A stretch of 64,000 nucleotides of DNA from Hydractinia symbiolongicarpus. Its lineage: Eukaryota; Cnidaria; Hydrozoa; Anthoathecata; Hydractiniidae. Location of the stretch: NCBI RefSeq assembly GCF_029227915.1, contig NC_079888.1, positions 22,424,001-22,488,000 on the forward strand. Direction: 5' to 3'. The notes under the pieces were generated by a model that was given only the letters and a program-made list of their open reading frames with translations, searched no databases and was not told the origin of the DNA. A program made the translations under genes and the position numbers. Position 1 is the stretch's first letter. Each line of letters starts with the position of its first letter. Positions 1 to 11,500 of this stretch are shown one piece after another.

Positions 1-200
1 AAAAATGAAAACATTTTTAAAAACTACAAGTCTTATGCGTTTTAGTGGTGAAAAAATAATTTAAAAAATCGTTCTGGAAATGAGTTTACTCCCTGGGTAC
101 TTTCTTTGTATACTTTTGACTATACGGGCCGAGTCCGGGATTTAGGGAAATCGCAGGTTTTCGTTTGCCGGCGATTAAACTGCTTTTATTCAGCGTCTCA

Positions 201-222
201 TCAAAAATGAAAACATTTTTGA
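201..222. other. Perfect 9-bp dyad in the A/T-tract region (representative)
   Basis: TCAAAAATG (201-209) and CATTTTTGA (214-222) are exact reverse complements separated by AAAA. The dyad is present in most monomers in which the right arm ends in TTTGA. In variants with TTTAA, TTCTGA or TTTTTAAATAC it is shortened or interrupted. It could form a small cruciform or serve as a palindromic binding site. I infer no specific protein. Confidence 0.8.
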
Positions 223-405
223 AAACTACAAGTCTCATGCGTTTTTGTGGTGAAAAAATAATTTAAAAAATCGTTCGGGAAATGAGTTTACTCCCTGGGT
301 ACTTTCTTTGTATACTTTTGACTATACGGGCCGAGTCCAGGATTTACGGGAAATCGCGGGTTTTCGTTTGCCGGCGATTAAACTTCTTTTATTCAGCGTC
401 TCATC
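203..405. repeat. Representative 203-bp monomer (type A)
   Basis: One full unit counted from AAAAATGAAAAC at 203 to the same motif at 406. Order of landmarks: an A/T-tract dyad, ACTACAAGTCTCATGCG, GTGGTG, an AT-only 19-bp tract at 253-271, CGTTCGGGAAATGAGTTTAC, CTGGGTACTTTCTTTG, a GTATAC palindrome, GACTATACGGGCC, GGATTTACGGGAAATCGC, TTTTCGTTTGCCGGCG, ATTAAACTTC, and TTATTCAGCGTCTCATC. The octamer CGGGAAAT occurs twice, at 276-283 and 347-354. A consensus-like monomer at 60601-60803 is also exactly 203 bp and similar in order. The unit start is arbitrary because the array is tandem. Since 203 is not a multiple of three, any reading frame shifts at each monomer junction. Confidence 0.95.
253..271. 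other. 19-bp A/T-only tract (representative)
   Basis: An unbroken A/T tract with a TTTAAA core lies in every monomer between GGTGG and CGTTCGGG. It is the most variable part of the monomer. Forms include GAAAAAATAATTT, GAAATAATAATTT, GAAAATTAATTT, GAAAAAAAATTT, TTGAAAAAATAAATTA and GTAAAAAGTAATTT. These indels account for much of the 201 to 203-bp length variation and supply the stop codons that close the forward frames. Confidence 0.85.
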
Positions 406-3400
406 AAAAATGAAAACATTTTTAAAAACTACAAGTCTTATGCGTTTTAGTGGTGAAAAAATAATTTAAAAAATCGTTCTGGAAATGAGTTTACTCCCTG
501 GGTACTTTCTTTGTATACTTTTGACTATACGGGCCGAGTCCGGGATTTACGGAAAATCGCAGATTTTCGTTTGCCGGCGATTAAACTGCTTTTATTCAGC
601 GTCTCATCAAAAATGAAAACATTCTTGAAAACTACAAGTCTCGTGCGTTTTAGTGGTGAAATAATAATTTAAAAAATCGTGTGGGAAATGAGTTTACTCC
701 CTGGGTACTTTCTTTGTATACTTTTGACTATACGGGCCGAGTCCAGGATTTACGGGAAATCGCGGGTTTTCGTTTGCCGGCGATTAAACTTCTTTTATTC
801 AGCGTCTCATCAAAAATGAAAACATTTTTAAAAACTACAAGTCTTATGCGTTTTAGTGGTGGAAAAATAATTTAAAAAATCGTTCTGGAAATGAGTTTAC
901 TCCCTGGGTACTTTCTTTGTATACTTTTGACTATACGGGCCGAGTATGGGATTTAGGGAAATCGCAGGTTTTCGTTTGCCGGCGATTAAACTGCTTTTAT
1001 TCAGCGTCTCATCAAAAATGAAAACATTTTTGAAAACTACAAGTCTCATGCGTTTTAGTGGTGAAAAAGTAATTTAAAAAATCGTTCGGGAAATGAGTTT
1101 ACTCCCTGGGTACTTTCTTTGTATACTTTTGACTATACGGGCAAGCCCGGGATTTACGGGAAATCGCGGGTTTTCGTTTGCCGGCGATTAAACTTCTTTT
1201 ATTCAGCGTCTCATCAAAAATGAAAACATTTTTAAAAACTACAAGTCTTATGCGTTTTAGTGGTGAAAAAATAATTTAAAAAATCGTTCTGGAAATGAGT
1301 TTACTTCCTGGGTACTTTCTTTGTATACTTTTGACTATACGGGCCTAGTCCGGGATTTACGGGAAATCGCAGGTTTTCGTTTGCCGGCGATTAAACTGCT
1401 TTTATTAAGCGTCTCATCAAAAATGAAAACATTCTTGAAAACTACAAGTCTCGTGCGTTTTAGTGGTGAAATAATAATTTAAAAAATCGTTTGGGAAATG
1501 AGTTTACTCCCTGGGTACTTTCTTTGTATACTTTTGACTATACGGGCCGAGTCCAGGATTTACGGGATATCGCAGGTTTTCGTTTGCCGGCGATTAAACT
1601 TCTTTTATTCAGCGTCTCATCAAAAATGAAAACATTTTTAAAAACTACAAGTCTCATGCGTTTTAGTGGTAAAAAGTAATTTAAAAAATCGTTCGGGAAA
1701 TGAGTTTACTCCCTGGGTACTTTCTTTGTATACTTTTGACTATACGGGCCAAGCCCGGGATTTACGGGAAATCGCAGGTTTTCGTTTGCCGGCGATTAAA
1801 CTTCTTTTATTCAGCGTCTCATCAAAAATAAAAACATTTTTGAAAACTACAAGTCTCATGCGTTTTAGTGGTGAAAAAATAATTTAAAAAATCGTTCGGG
1901 AAATGAGTTTACTCCCTGGGTACTTTCTTTGTATACTTTTGACTATACGGGCCGAGTCCGGGATTTACGGGAAATCGCAGATTTTCGTTTGCCGGCGATT
2001 AAACTGCTTTTATTCAGCGTCTCATCAAAAATGAAAACATTCTTGAAAACTACAAGTCTCGTGCGTTTTAGTGGTGAAATAATAATTTAAAAAATCGTTT
2101 GGGAAATGAGTTTACTCCCTGGGTACTTTCTTTGTATACTTTTGACTATACGGGCCGAGTCCAGGATTTACGGGAAATCGCGGGTTTTCGTTTGCCGGCG
2201 ATTAAACTTCTTTTATTCAGCGTCTCATCAAAAATGAAAACATTTTTAAAAACTACAAGTCTTATGCGTTTTAGTGGTGAAAAAATAATTTAAAAAATCG
2301 TTCTGGAAATGAGTTTACTCCCTGGGTACTTTCTTTGTATTCTTTTGACTATACGGGCCGAGTCCGGGATTTACGGGAAATCGCAGATTTTCGTGTGCCG
2401 GCGATTAAACTGCTTTTATTCAGCGTCTCATCAAAAATGAAAACATTCTTGAAAACTACAAGTCTCGTGCGTTTTAGTGGTGAAATAATAATTTAAAAAA
2501 TCGTTTGGGAAATGAGTTTACTTCCTGGGTACTTTCTTTGTATACTTTTGACTACACGGCCAAGCCCGGGATTTACGGGAAATCGCGGGTTTTCGTTTGC
2601 CGGCGATTAAACTTCTTTTAATCAGCGTCTCATCAAAAATGAAAACATTTTTGAAAACTACAAGTCTTATGCGTTTTAGTGGTGAAAAAATAATTTAAAA
2701 AATCGTTCTGGAAATGAGTTTACTCCCTGGGTACTTTCTTTGTATACTTTTGACTATACGGGCCGAGTCCAGGAGTTACGGGAAATCGCAGGTTTTCGTT
2801 TGCCGGCGATTAAACTTCTTTTATTCAGCGTCTCATCAAAAACGAAAACATTTTTAAAAACTACAAGTCTCATGCGTTTTAGTGGTAAAAAGTAATTTAA
2901 AAAATCGTTTGGGAAATGAATTTACTCCCTGGGTACTTTCTTTGTATACTTTTGACTATACGGGCCGAGTCCAGGATTTACGGGAAATCGCGGGTTTTCG
3001 TTTGCCGGCGATTAAACTTCTTTTATTCAGCGTCTCATCAAAAATGAAAACATTTTTAAAAACTACAAGTCTTATGCGTTTTAGTGGTGAAAAAATAATT
3101 TAAAAAATCGTTCTGGAAATGAGTTTACTCCCTGGGTACTTTCTTTGTATTCTTTTGACTATACGGGCCGAGTCCGGGATTTACGGGAAATCGCAGATTT
3201 TCGTTTGCCGGCGATTAAACTGCTTTTATTCAGCGTCTCATCAAAAATGAAAACATTTTTAAAAATTACAAGTCTTATGCGTTTTAGTGGTGAAAAAATA
3301 ATTTAAAAAATCGTTCTGGAAATGAGTTCACTCCCTGGGTACTTTCTTTGTATACTTTTGACTATACGGGCCGAGTCCAGGATTTACGGGAAATCGCAGG

Positions 3401-3963
3401 TTTTCGTTTGCCGGCGATGAAACTTCTTTTATTCAGCGTCTCATTAAAAATGAAAACATTTTTAAAAACTACAAGTCTCATGCGTTTTAGTGGTAAAAAG
3501 TAATTTAAAAAATCGTTCGGGAAATGAGTTTACTCCCTGGGTACTTTCTTTGTATACTTTTGACTATACGGGCTAAGCCCGGGATTTACGGGAAATCGCA
3601 GGTTTTCGTTTGCCGGCGATTAAACTTCTTTTATTCAGCGTCTCATCAAAAATGAAAACATTTTTGAAAACTACAAGTCTCATGCGTTTTAGTGGTGAAA
3701 AAATAATTTAAAAAATCGTTCGGAAAATGAGTTTACTCACTGGGTTCTTTCTTTGTATACTTTTGACTATACGGGCCAAGCCGGGATTTACGGGAAATCG
3801 CGGGTTTTCGTTTGCCGGCGATTAAACTTCTTTTATTCAGCGTCTCATCAAAAATGAAAACATTTTTAAAAACTACAAGTCTTATGCGTTTTAGTGGTGA
3901 AAAGATCATTTACAAAATCGTTCTGGAAATGAGTTTACTAACAGGGTACTTTCATTGTATACA

Positions 3964-3977
3964 TTCGACTATACGGG
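3964..3977. other. CENP-B-box-like motif with one-base-short spacing (representative, type B)
   Basis: Type B monomers contain TTCG at 3964-3967 and CGGG at 3974-3977 separated by six bases (ACTATA). The known mammalian CENP-B box core is TTCG, seven bases with A at the fifth, then CGGG. The spacing is one short, so this is not a canonical box. Type A monomers have TTTTGAC here and lack the TTCG half. Treat it as a resemblance only. Confidence 0.3.
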
Positions 3978-3982
3978 CCAAG

Positions 3983-4007
3983 CCCGGGATTTACGGGAAA
4001 TCGCGGG
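3983..4007. other. Imperfect 10-bp dyad around ACGGG (representative)
   Basis: CCCGGGATTT (3983-3992) and AAATCGCGGG (3998-4007) pair at nine of ten positions around the five-base centre ACGGG. The best form is in type B monomers with GCCCGGG and TCGCGGG. Type A monomers with AAATCGCAGG keep the inner five pairs, GATTT and AAATC. The dyad recurs with each monomer, about 200 bp apart. Confidence 0.72.
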
Positions 4008-4476
4008 TTTTCGTTTTCCGGCGATTAAACCTCTTTCATTAAGCGTCTCATCAAAAATGAAAACATTTTTAAAAATTACAAGTCTCATGCGTCTTAGTGG
4101 TGAAAAAAAATTTAAAAAATCGTTCGGGAAATGAGTTTACTCCCTGGGTACTTTCTTTGTATACATTCGACTATACGGGCCAAGCCCCAGATTTACGGGA
4201 AAACGCGGGATTTCGTTTGCCAGCGATTAAACCTCTTTCATTAGGCGTCTCATCAAAAATGAAAACATCTTTAAAAATTACAAGTCTCATGGGCTTTAGT
4301 GGTGAAATAATAATTTAAAAAATCGTTTGGGAAATGAGTTTACTCCCTGGGTACTTTCTTTGTATACTTTTGACTATACGGGCCGAGTACGGGATTTACG
4401 GGAAATAGCAGGTTTTCGTTTGCCGGCGATTAAACTTCTTTTATTCAGCGTCTCATCAAAAATGAAAACATTTTTG

Positions 4477-6096
4477 AAAACTACAAGTCTCATGCGTTTT
4501 AGTGGTAAAAAGTAATTTAAAAAATCGTTTGGGAAATGAATTTACTCCCTGGGTACTTTCTTTGTATACTTTTGACTATACGGGCCGAGTCCAGGATTTA
4601 CGGGAAATCGCGGGTTTTCGTTTGCCGGCGATTAAACTTCTTTTATTCAGCGTCTCATCAAAAATGAAAACATTTTTAAAAACTACAAGTCTTATGCGTT
4701 TTAGTGGTGAAAAAATAATTTAAAAAATCGTTCTGGAAATGAGTTTACTCCCTGGGTACTTTCTTTGTATTCTTTTGACTATACGGGCCGAGTCCGGGAT
4801 TTACGGGAAATCGCAGATTTTCGTTTGCCGGCGATTAAACTGCTTTTATTCAGCGTCTCATCAAAAATGAAAACATTTTTAAAAATTACAAGTCTTAAGC
4901 GTTTTAGTGGTGAAAAAATAATTTAAAAAATCGTTCTGGAAATGAGTTCACTCCCTGGGTACTTTCTTTGTATACTTTTGACTATACGGGCCGAGTCCAG
5001 GATTTACGGGAAATCGCAGGTTTTCGTTTGCCGGCGATGAAACTTCTTTTATTCAGCGTCTCATTAAAAATGAAAACATTTTTAAAAACTACAAGTCTCA
5101 TGCGTTTTAGTGGTAAAAAGTAATTTAAAAAATCGTTCGGGAAATGAGTTTACTCCCTGGGTACTTTCTTTGTATACTTTTGACTATACGGGCTAAGCCC
5201 GGGATTTACGGGAAATCGCAGGTTTTCGTTTGCCGGCGATTAAACTTCTTTTATTCAGCGTCTCATCAAAAATGAAAACATTTTTGAAAACTACAAGTCT
5301 CATGCGTTTTAGTGGTGAAAAAATAATTTAAAAAATCGTTCGGAAAATGAGTTTACTCACTGGGTTCTTTCTTTGTATACTTTTGACTATACGGGCCAAG
5401 CCGGGATTTACGGGAAATCGCGGGTTTTCGTTTGCCGGCGATTAAACTTCTTTTATTCAGCGTCTCATCAAAAATGAAAACATTTTTAAAAACTACAAGT
5501 CTTATGCGTTTTAGTGGTGAAAAGATCATTTACAAAATCGTTCTGGAAATGAGTTTACTAACAGGGTACTTTCATTGTATACATTCGACTATACGGGCCA
5601 AGCCCGGGATTTACGGGAAATCGCGGGTTTTCGTTTTCCGGCGATTAAACCTCTTTCATTAAGCGTCTCATCAAAAATGAAAACATTTTTAAAAATTACA
5701 AGTCTCATGCGTCTTAGTGGTGAAAAAAAATTTAAAAAATCGTTCGGGAAATGAGTTTACTCCCTGGGTACTTTCTTTGTATACATTCGACTATACGGGC
5801 CAAGCCCCAGATTTACGGGAAAACGCGGGATTTCGTTTGCCAGCGATTAAACCTCTTTCATTAGGCGTCTCATCAAAAATGAAAACATCTTTAAAAATTA
5901 CAAGTCTCATGGGCTTTAGTGGTGAAATAATAATTTAAAAAATCGTTTGGGAAATGAGTTTACTCCCTGGGTACTTTCTTTGTATACTTTTGACTATACG
6001 GGCCGAGTACGGGATTTACGGGAAATAGCAGGTTTTCGTTTGCCGGCGATTAAACTTCTTTTATTCAGCGTCTCATCAAAAATGAAAACATTTTTG
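4477..6096. repeat. 8-monomer higher-order repeat, copy B (1620 bp)
   Basis: Direct tandem copy of 2857-4476. Identity continues about 20 bp past the nominal end, to 6117, and then breaks where GCGTTTTAGTGGTAAAAAG in copy A is replaced by GCGTCTTAGTGGTGAAAAA. The near-absence of differences over 1.6 kb, against the larger differences between adjacent monomers inside the unit, indicates a recent duplication of the 8-monomer block as a whole. Confidence 0.9.
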
Positions 6097-7521
6097 AAAA
6101 CTACAAGTCTCATGCGTCTTAGTGGTGAAAAAATAATTTAAAAAATCGTTAGGGAAATGAGTTTACTCACTGGGTACTTTCCTTGTATTCTTTTGACTAT
6201 ACGGGCCGAGACCGGGATTTACGGGAAATTGCAGGTTTTCGTTTGCCGGCGATTAAACTTCCTTTATTCAGCGTCTCATCAAAAATGAAAACATTTTTAA
6301 AAACTACAAGTCTCATGGGCTTTAGTGGTGAAATAATAATTTAAAAAATCGTTTGGGAAATGAGTTTACCCCTGGGTACTTCCTTTGTATACTTTTGACT
6401 ATACGGGCCGAGTACGGGATTTACGGGAAATCGCAGGTTTTCGTTTGCCGGCGATTAAACTTCTTTTATTCAGCGTCTCATCAAAAATGAAAACATTTTG
6501 AAAACTACAAGTCTCATGCGTTTTAGTGGTGAAAAAATAATTTAAAAAATCGTTCGGGAAATGAGTTTACACCCTGGGTACTTTCTTTGTATGCTATTGA
6601 CTATACGGGCCGAGTCCGGGATTTACGGGAAATCGCAGGTTTTCGTTTGCCGGCGATTAAACTTCTTTTATTCAGCGTCTCATCAAAAATGAAAACATTT
6701 TTAAAAACTACAAGTCTTATGCGTTTTAGTGGTGAAAAAATAATTTAAAAAAAGGTTCTGGAAATGAGTTTACTCACTGGGTACTTTCTTTGTATACTTT
6801 TGACTATACGGGCCGAGTCCGGGATTTACGGGAAATCGCAGGTTTTCGTTTGCCGGCGATTAAACTTCTTTTATTCAGTGTCTCATCAAAAATGAAAACA
6901 TTTTTGAAAACTACAAGTCTCATGCGTTTTAGTGGTGAAAAAATAATTTAAAAAATCGTTCGGGAAATAAGTTTACTCCCTGGGTACTTTCTTTGTATAC
7001 TTTTGGTTATACGGGCCGAGTCCAGGGTTTACGGGAAATGGCGGGTTTTCGTTTGCTGGCGATTAAACTTCTTTTATTCAGCGTCTCATCAAAAAAGAAA
7101 ACATTTTTAAAAACTACAAGTCTCATGGGCTTTAGTGGTGAAATAATAATTTAAAAAATCGTTCGGGAAATGAGTTTACACCCTGGGTACTTTCTTATTA
7201 TACTTTTGACTATACGGGCCGAGTCCGGGATTTACGGGAAATCGCAGGTTTTCGACTGCCGGCGATTAAACTTCTTTTATTCAGCGTATCATCAAAAATG
7301 AAAACATTTTTGAAAACTGCAAGTCTCATGCGTTTTAGTGGTGAAAATATAATTTAAAAAATCGTTCGGGAAATGAGTTTACTCCCTGGGTACTTTCTTT
7401 GTATACTTTTGACTATACGGTCCGAGTCCGGGATTTACGGGAAGTCGCGGGTTTTCGTTTGCCGGCGATTAAACTTCTTTTATTCAGCGTCTCATCAAAA
7501 ATGAAAACATTTTTAAAAACT

Positions 7522-8517
7522 GCAAGTCTCATGGGCTTTAGTGGTGAAATAATAATTTAAAAAATCGTTTGGGAAATGAGTTTACTCCCTGGGTACTTTC
7601 TTTGTATACTTTTGACTATACGGGCCGAGTCCAGGATTTACGGGAAATCGCAGGTTTTCGTTTGCCGGCGATTAAACTTCTTTTATTCAGTGTCTCATCA
7701 AAAATGAAAACATTTTTGAAAACTACAAGTCTCATGCGCTTTAGTGCTGAAAAAATAATTTAAAAAATCGTTCGGGAAATGAGTTTACTCCCTGGGTACT
7801 TTCTTTGTATACTTTTGACTATGCGGGCCGAGTCCGGGGTTTACGGGAAATGGCGGATTTTTGTTTGCCGTCGAATAAACGTCTTTTATTCAGCGTCTCA
7901 TCAAAAATGAAAACATTTTTGAAAACTACAAGTCTCATGCGTTTTAGTGGTGAAAAAATAATTTAAAAAATCGTTCGGGAAATAAGTTTACTCCCTGGGT
8001 ACTTTCTTTGTATACTTTTGGTTATACGGGCCGAGTCCAGGGTTTACGGGAAATGGCGGGTTTTCGTTTGCTGGCGATTAAACTTCTTTTATTCAGCGTC
8101 TCATCAAAAAAGAAAACATTTTTAAAAACTACAAGTCTTATGCGTTTTAGTGGTGAAAAAATAATTTAAAAAATCGTTCTGGAAATGAGTTTACTCCCTG
8201 GGTACTTTCTTTGTATACTTTTGACTATGCGGGCCGAGTCCGGGGTTTACGGGAAATGGCGGATTTTTGTTTGCCGTCGAATAAACGTCTTTTATTCAGC
8301 GTCTCATCAAAAATGAAAACATTTTTGAAAACTACAAGTCTCATGCGTTTTAGTGGTGAAAAAATAATTTAAAAAATCGTTCGGGAAATAAGTTTACTCC
8401 CTGGGTACTTTCTTTGTATACTTTTGGTTATACGGGCCGAGTCCAGGGTTTACGGGAAATGGCGGGTTTTCGTTTGCTGGCGATTAAACTTCTTTTATTC
8501 AGCGTCTCATCAAAAAA
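7522..8517. repeat. Segment with a two-monomer tandem duplication
   Basis: About five monomers. A pair consisting of a CTATGCGGGCC / GCCGTCGAATAAACG monomer followed by an AAATAAGTTTACTCC / TTTTGGTTATACGGG / AAAAAAGAAAAC monomer appears twice in a row, with ATGCGGGCCG at 7821 and 8227 (406-bp offset). These two monomers are positions 2 and 3 of the 5-monomer unit seen from 13043 on. The monomer beginning at 7569, with CAGTGTCTCATC and TTTAGTGCTG, is position 1 of that unit. Confidence 0.82.
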
Positions 8518-11500
8518 GAAAACATTTTTAAAAACTACAAGTCTTATGCGTTTTAGTGGTGAAAAAATAATTTAAAAAATCGTTCTGGAAATGAGTTTAC
8601 TCCCTGGGTACTTTCTTTGTATTCTTTTGACTATACGGGCCGAGTCCGGGATTTACGGGAAATCGCAGATTTTCGTGTGCCGGCGATTAAACTGCTTTTA
8701 TTCAGCGTCTCATCAAAAATGAAAACATTCTTGAAAACTACAAGTCTCGTGCGTTTTAGTGGTGAAATAATAATTTAAAAAATCGTTTGGGAAATGAGTT
8801 TACTTCCTGGGTACTTTCTTTGTATACTTTTGACTACACGGCCAAGCCCGGGATTTACGGGAAATCGCGGGTTTTCGTTTGCCGGCGATTAAACTTCTTT
8901 TAATCAGCGTCTCATCAAAAATGAAAACATTTTTGAAAACTACAAGTGTTATGCGTTTTAGTGGTGAAAAAATAATTTAAAAAATCGTTCTGGAAATGAG
9001 TTTACTCCCTGGGTACTTTCTTTGTATACTTTTGACTATACGGGCCGAGTCCAGGAGTTACGGGAAATCGCAGGTTTTCGTTTGCCGGCGATTAAACTTC
9101 TTTTATTCAGCGTCTCATCAAAAATGAAAACATTTTTAAAAACTACAAGTCTCATGCGTTTTAGTGGTAAAAAGTAATTTAAAAAATCGTTTGGGAAATG
9201 AATTTACTCCCTGGGTACTTTCTTTGTATACTTTTGACTATACGGGCCGAGTCCAGGATTTACGGGAAATCGCGGGTTTTCGTTTGCCGGCGATTAAACT
9301 TCTTTTATTCAGCGTCTCATCAAAAATGAAAACATTTTTAAAAACTACAAGTCTTATGCGTTTTAGTGGTGAAAAAATAATTTAAAAAATCGTTCTGGAA
9401 ATGAGTTTACTCCCTGGGTACTTTCTTTGTATTCTTTTGACTATACGGGCCGAGTCCGGGATTTACGGGAAATCGCAGATTTTCGTTTGCCGGCGATTAA
9501 ACTGCTTTTATTCAGCGTCTCATCAAAAATGAAAACATTTTTAAAAATTACAAGTCTTATGCGTTTTAGTGGTGAAAAAATAATTTAAAAAATCGTTCTG
9601 GAAATGAGTTCACTCCCTGGGTACTTTCTTTGTATACTTTTGACTATACGGGCCGAGTCCAGGATTTACGGGAAATCGCAGGTTTTCGTTTGCCGGCGAT
9701 GAAACTTCTTTTATTCAGCGTCTCATTAAAAATGAAAACATTTTTAAAAACTACAAGTCTCATGCGTTTTAGTGGTAAAAAGTAATTTAAAAAATCGTTC
9801 GGGAAATGAGTTTACTCCCTGGGTACTTTCTTTGTATACTTTTGACTATACGGGCTAAGCCCGGGATTTACGGGAAATCGCAGGTTTTCGTTTGCCGGCG
9901 ATTAAACTTCTTTTATTCAGCGTCTCATCAAAAATGAAAACATTTTTGAAAACTACAAGTCTCATGCGTTTTAGTGGTGAAAAAATAATTTAAAAAATCG
10001 TTCGGAAAATGAGTTTACTCACTGGGTTCTTTCTTTGTATACTTTTGACTATACGGGCCAAGCCGGGATTTACGGGAAATCGCGGGTTTTCGTTTGCCGG
10101 CGATTAAACTTCTTTTATTCAGCGTCTCATCAAAAATGAAAACATTTTTAAAAACTACAAGTCTTATGCGTTTTAGTGGTGAAAAGATCATTTAAAAAAT
10201 CGTTCTGGAAATGAGTTTACTAACAGGGTACTTTCATTGTATACATTCGACTATACGGGCCAAGCCCGGGATTTACGGGAAATCGCGGGTTTTCGTTTTC
10301 CGGCGATTAAACCTCTTTCATTAAGCGTCTCATCAAAAATGAAAACATTTTTAAAAATTACAAGTCTCATGCGTTTTAGTGGTGAAAAAAAATTTAAAAA
10401 ATCGTTCGGGAAATGAGTTTACTCCCTGGGTACTTTCTTTGTATACATTCGACTATACGGGCCAAGCCCCAGATTTACGGGAAAACGCGGGATTTCGTTT
10501 GCCAGCGATTAAACCTCTTTCATTAGGCGTCTCATCAAAAATGAAAACATCTTTAAAAATTACAAGTCTCATGGGCTTTAGTGGTGAAATAATAATTTAA
10601 AAAATCGTTTGGGAAATGAGTTTACTCCCTGGGTACTTTCTTTGTATACTTTTGACTATACGGGCCGAGTACGGGATTTACGGGAAATAGTAGGTTTTCG
10701 TTTGCCGGCGATTAAACTTCTTTTATTCAGCGTCTCATCAAAAATGAAAACATTTTTGAAAACTACAAGTCTCATGCGTCTTAGTGGTGAAAAAATAATT
10801 TAAAAAATCGTTAGGGAAATGAGTTTACTCACTGGGTACTTTCCTTGTATTCTTTTGACTATACGGGCCGAGACCGGGATTTACGGGAAATTGCAGGTTT
10901 TCGTTTGCCGGCGATTAAACTTCCTTTATTCAGCGTCTCATCAAAAATGAAAACATTTTTAAAAACTACAAGTCTCATGGGCTTTAGTGGTGAAATAATA
11001 ATTTAAAAAATCGTTTGGGAAATGAGTTTACCCCTGGGTACTTCCTTTGTATACTTTTGACTATACGGGCCGAGTACGGGATTTACGGGAAATCGCAGGT
11101 TTTCGTTTGCCGGCGATTAAACTTCTTTTATTCAGCGTCTCATCAAAAATGAAAACATTTTGAAAACTACAAGTCTCATGCGTTTTAGTGGTGAAAAAAT
11201 AATTTAAAAAATCGTTCGGGAAATGAGTTTACACCCTGGGTACTTTCTTTGTATGCTATTGACTATACGGGCCGAGTCCGGGATTTACGGGAAATCGCAG
11301 GTTTTCGTTTGCCGGCGATTAAACTTCTTTTATTCAGCGTCTCATCAAAAATGAAAACATTTTTAAAAACTACAAGTCTTATGCGTTTTAGTGGTGAAAA
11401 AATAATTTAAAAAAAGGTTCTGGAAATGAGTTTACTCACTGGGTACTTTCTTTGTATACTTTTGACTATACGGGCCGAGTCCGGGATTTACGGGAAATCG

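Larger units (their letters stand above)
1..2235. repeat. Array segment of irregular type A monomers
   Basis: About 11 monomers, all type A (TTTTGAC, TTATTCAGC ending). A marked variant carrying CTTGAAAACTACAAG, TCGTGCG and GAAATAATAATTT recurs with TCGTGCG at 641, 1451 and 2059, and again just beyond this segment at 2465. The spacings are 810, 608 and 406 bp (4, 3 and 2 monomers). The rest alternates between GTTCTGGAAATG, GTTCGGGAAATG and GTTTGGGAAATG forms. The first monomer is 202 bp because one base is missing in the GGATTTACGGG element. No other feature is seen here. Confidence 0.85.
2857..4476. repeat. 8-monomer higher-order repeat, copy A (1620 bp)
   Basis: Matched base for base by 4477-6096 except for single substitutions such as CTTATGCG (near 3275) versus CTTAAGCG (near 4895). 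The unit carries diagnostic variants: GTAAAAAGTAATTT at its start, TGTATTCTTTTGAC, GCGATGAAACTTC, GGGCTAAGCCC, CACTGGGTTCTTTC, and two type B-like monomers at about 3900-4300 with ACATTCGAC and CATTAAGC or CATTAGGC. These are the earliest type B monomers in the window. The left edge is set by A at 2856 versus G at 4476. The third copy is at 9139-10758. Confidence 0.9.
2236..7521. repeat. Large duplicated segment, copy 1 (5286 bp)
   Basis: This segment is repeated at 8518-12183. Alignment by eye gives an offset of 6282 bp in its left part and 4662 bp in its right part; the difference is exactly 1620 bp, one 8-monomer unit. Copy 1 therefore holds two tandem 1620-bp units and copy 2 holds one. 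Only scattered single-base differences separate the copies, for example T at 2235 versus A at 8517 just outside the left edge. The right edge is at 7521/12183, where CTGCAAG and CTACAAG part. The right third (6118-7521) introduces monomers that later form the 5-monomer unit, including AAATAAGTTTACTCC with TTTTGGTTATACGGG, and ACTTTCTTATTATAC. Confidence 0.88.

Noticed and set aside
203-226. Phased A-tract DNA bend
   Set aside because: A/T runs are present but their centres are about 6-7 bp apart, not near one helical turn, so intrinsic curvature cannot be claimed without computation.
311-327. TATA-like promoter at GTATACTTTTGAC
   Set aside because: The element is repeated in every monomer with no initiator or downstream gene, and AT-rich motifs are expected at this base composition.
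3964-3977. Canonical CENP-B box
   Set aside because: TTCG and CGGG are separated by six bases, not seven, and no other place in the monomer on either strand fits the core. It is kept only as a weak resemblance.
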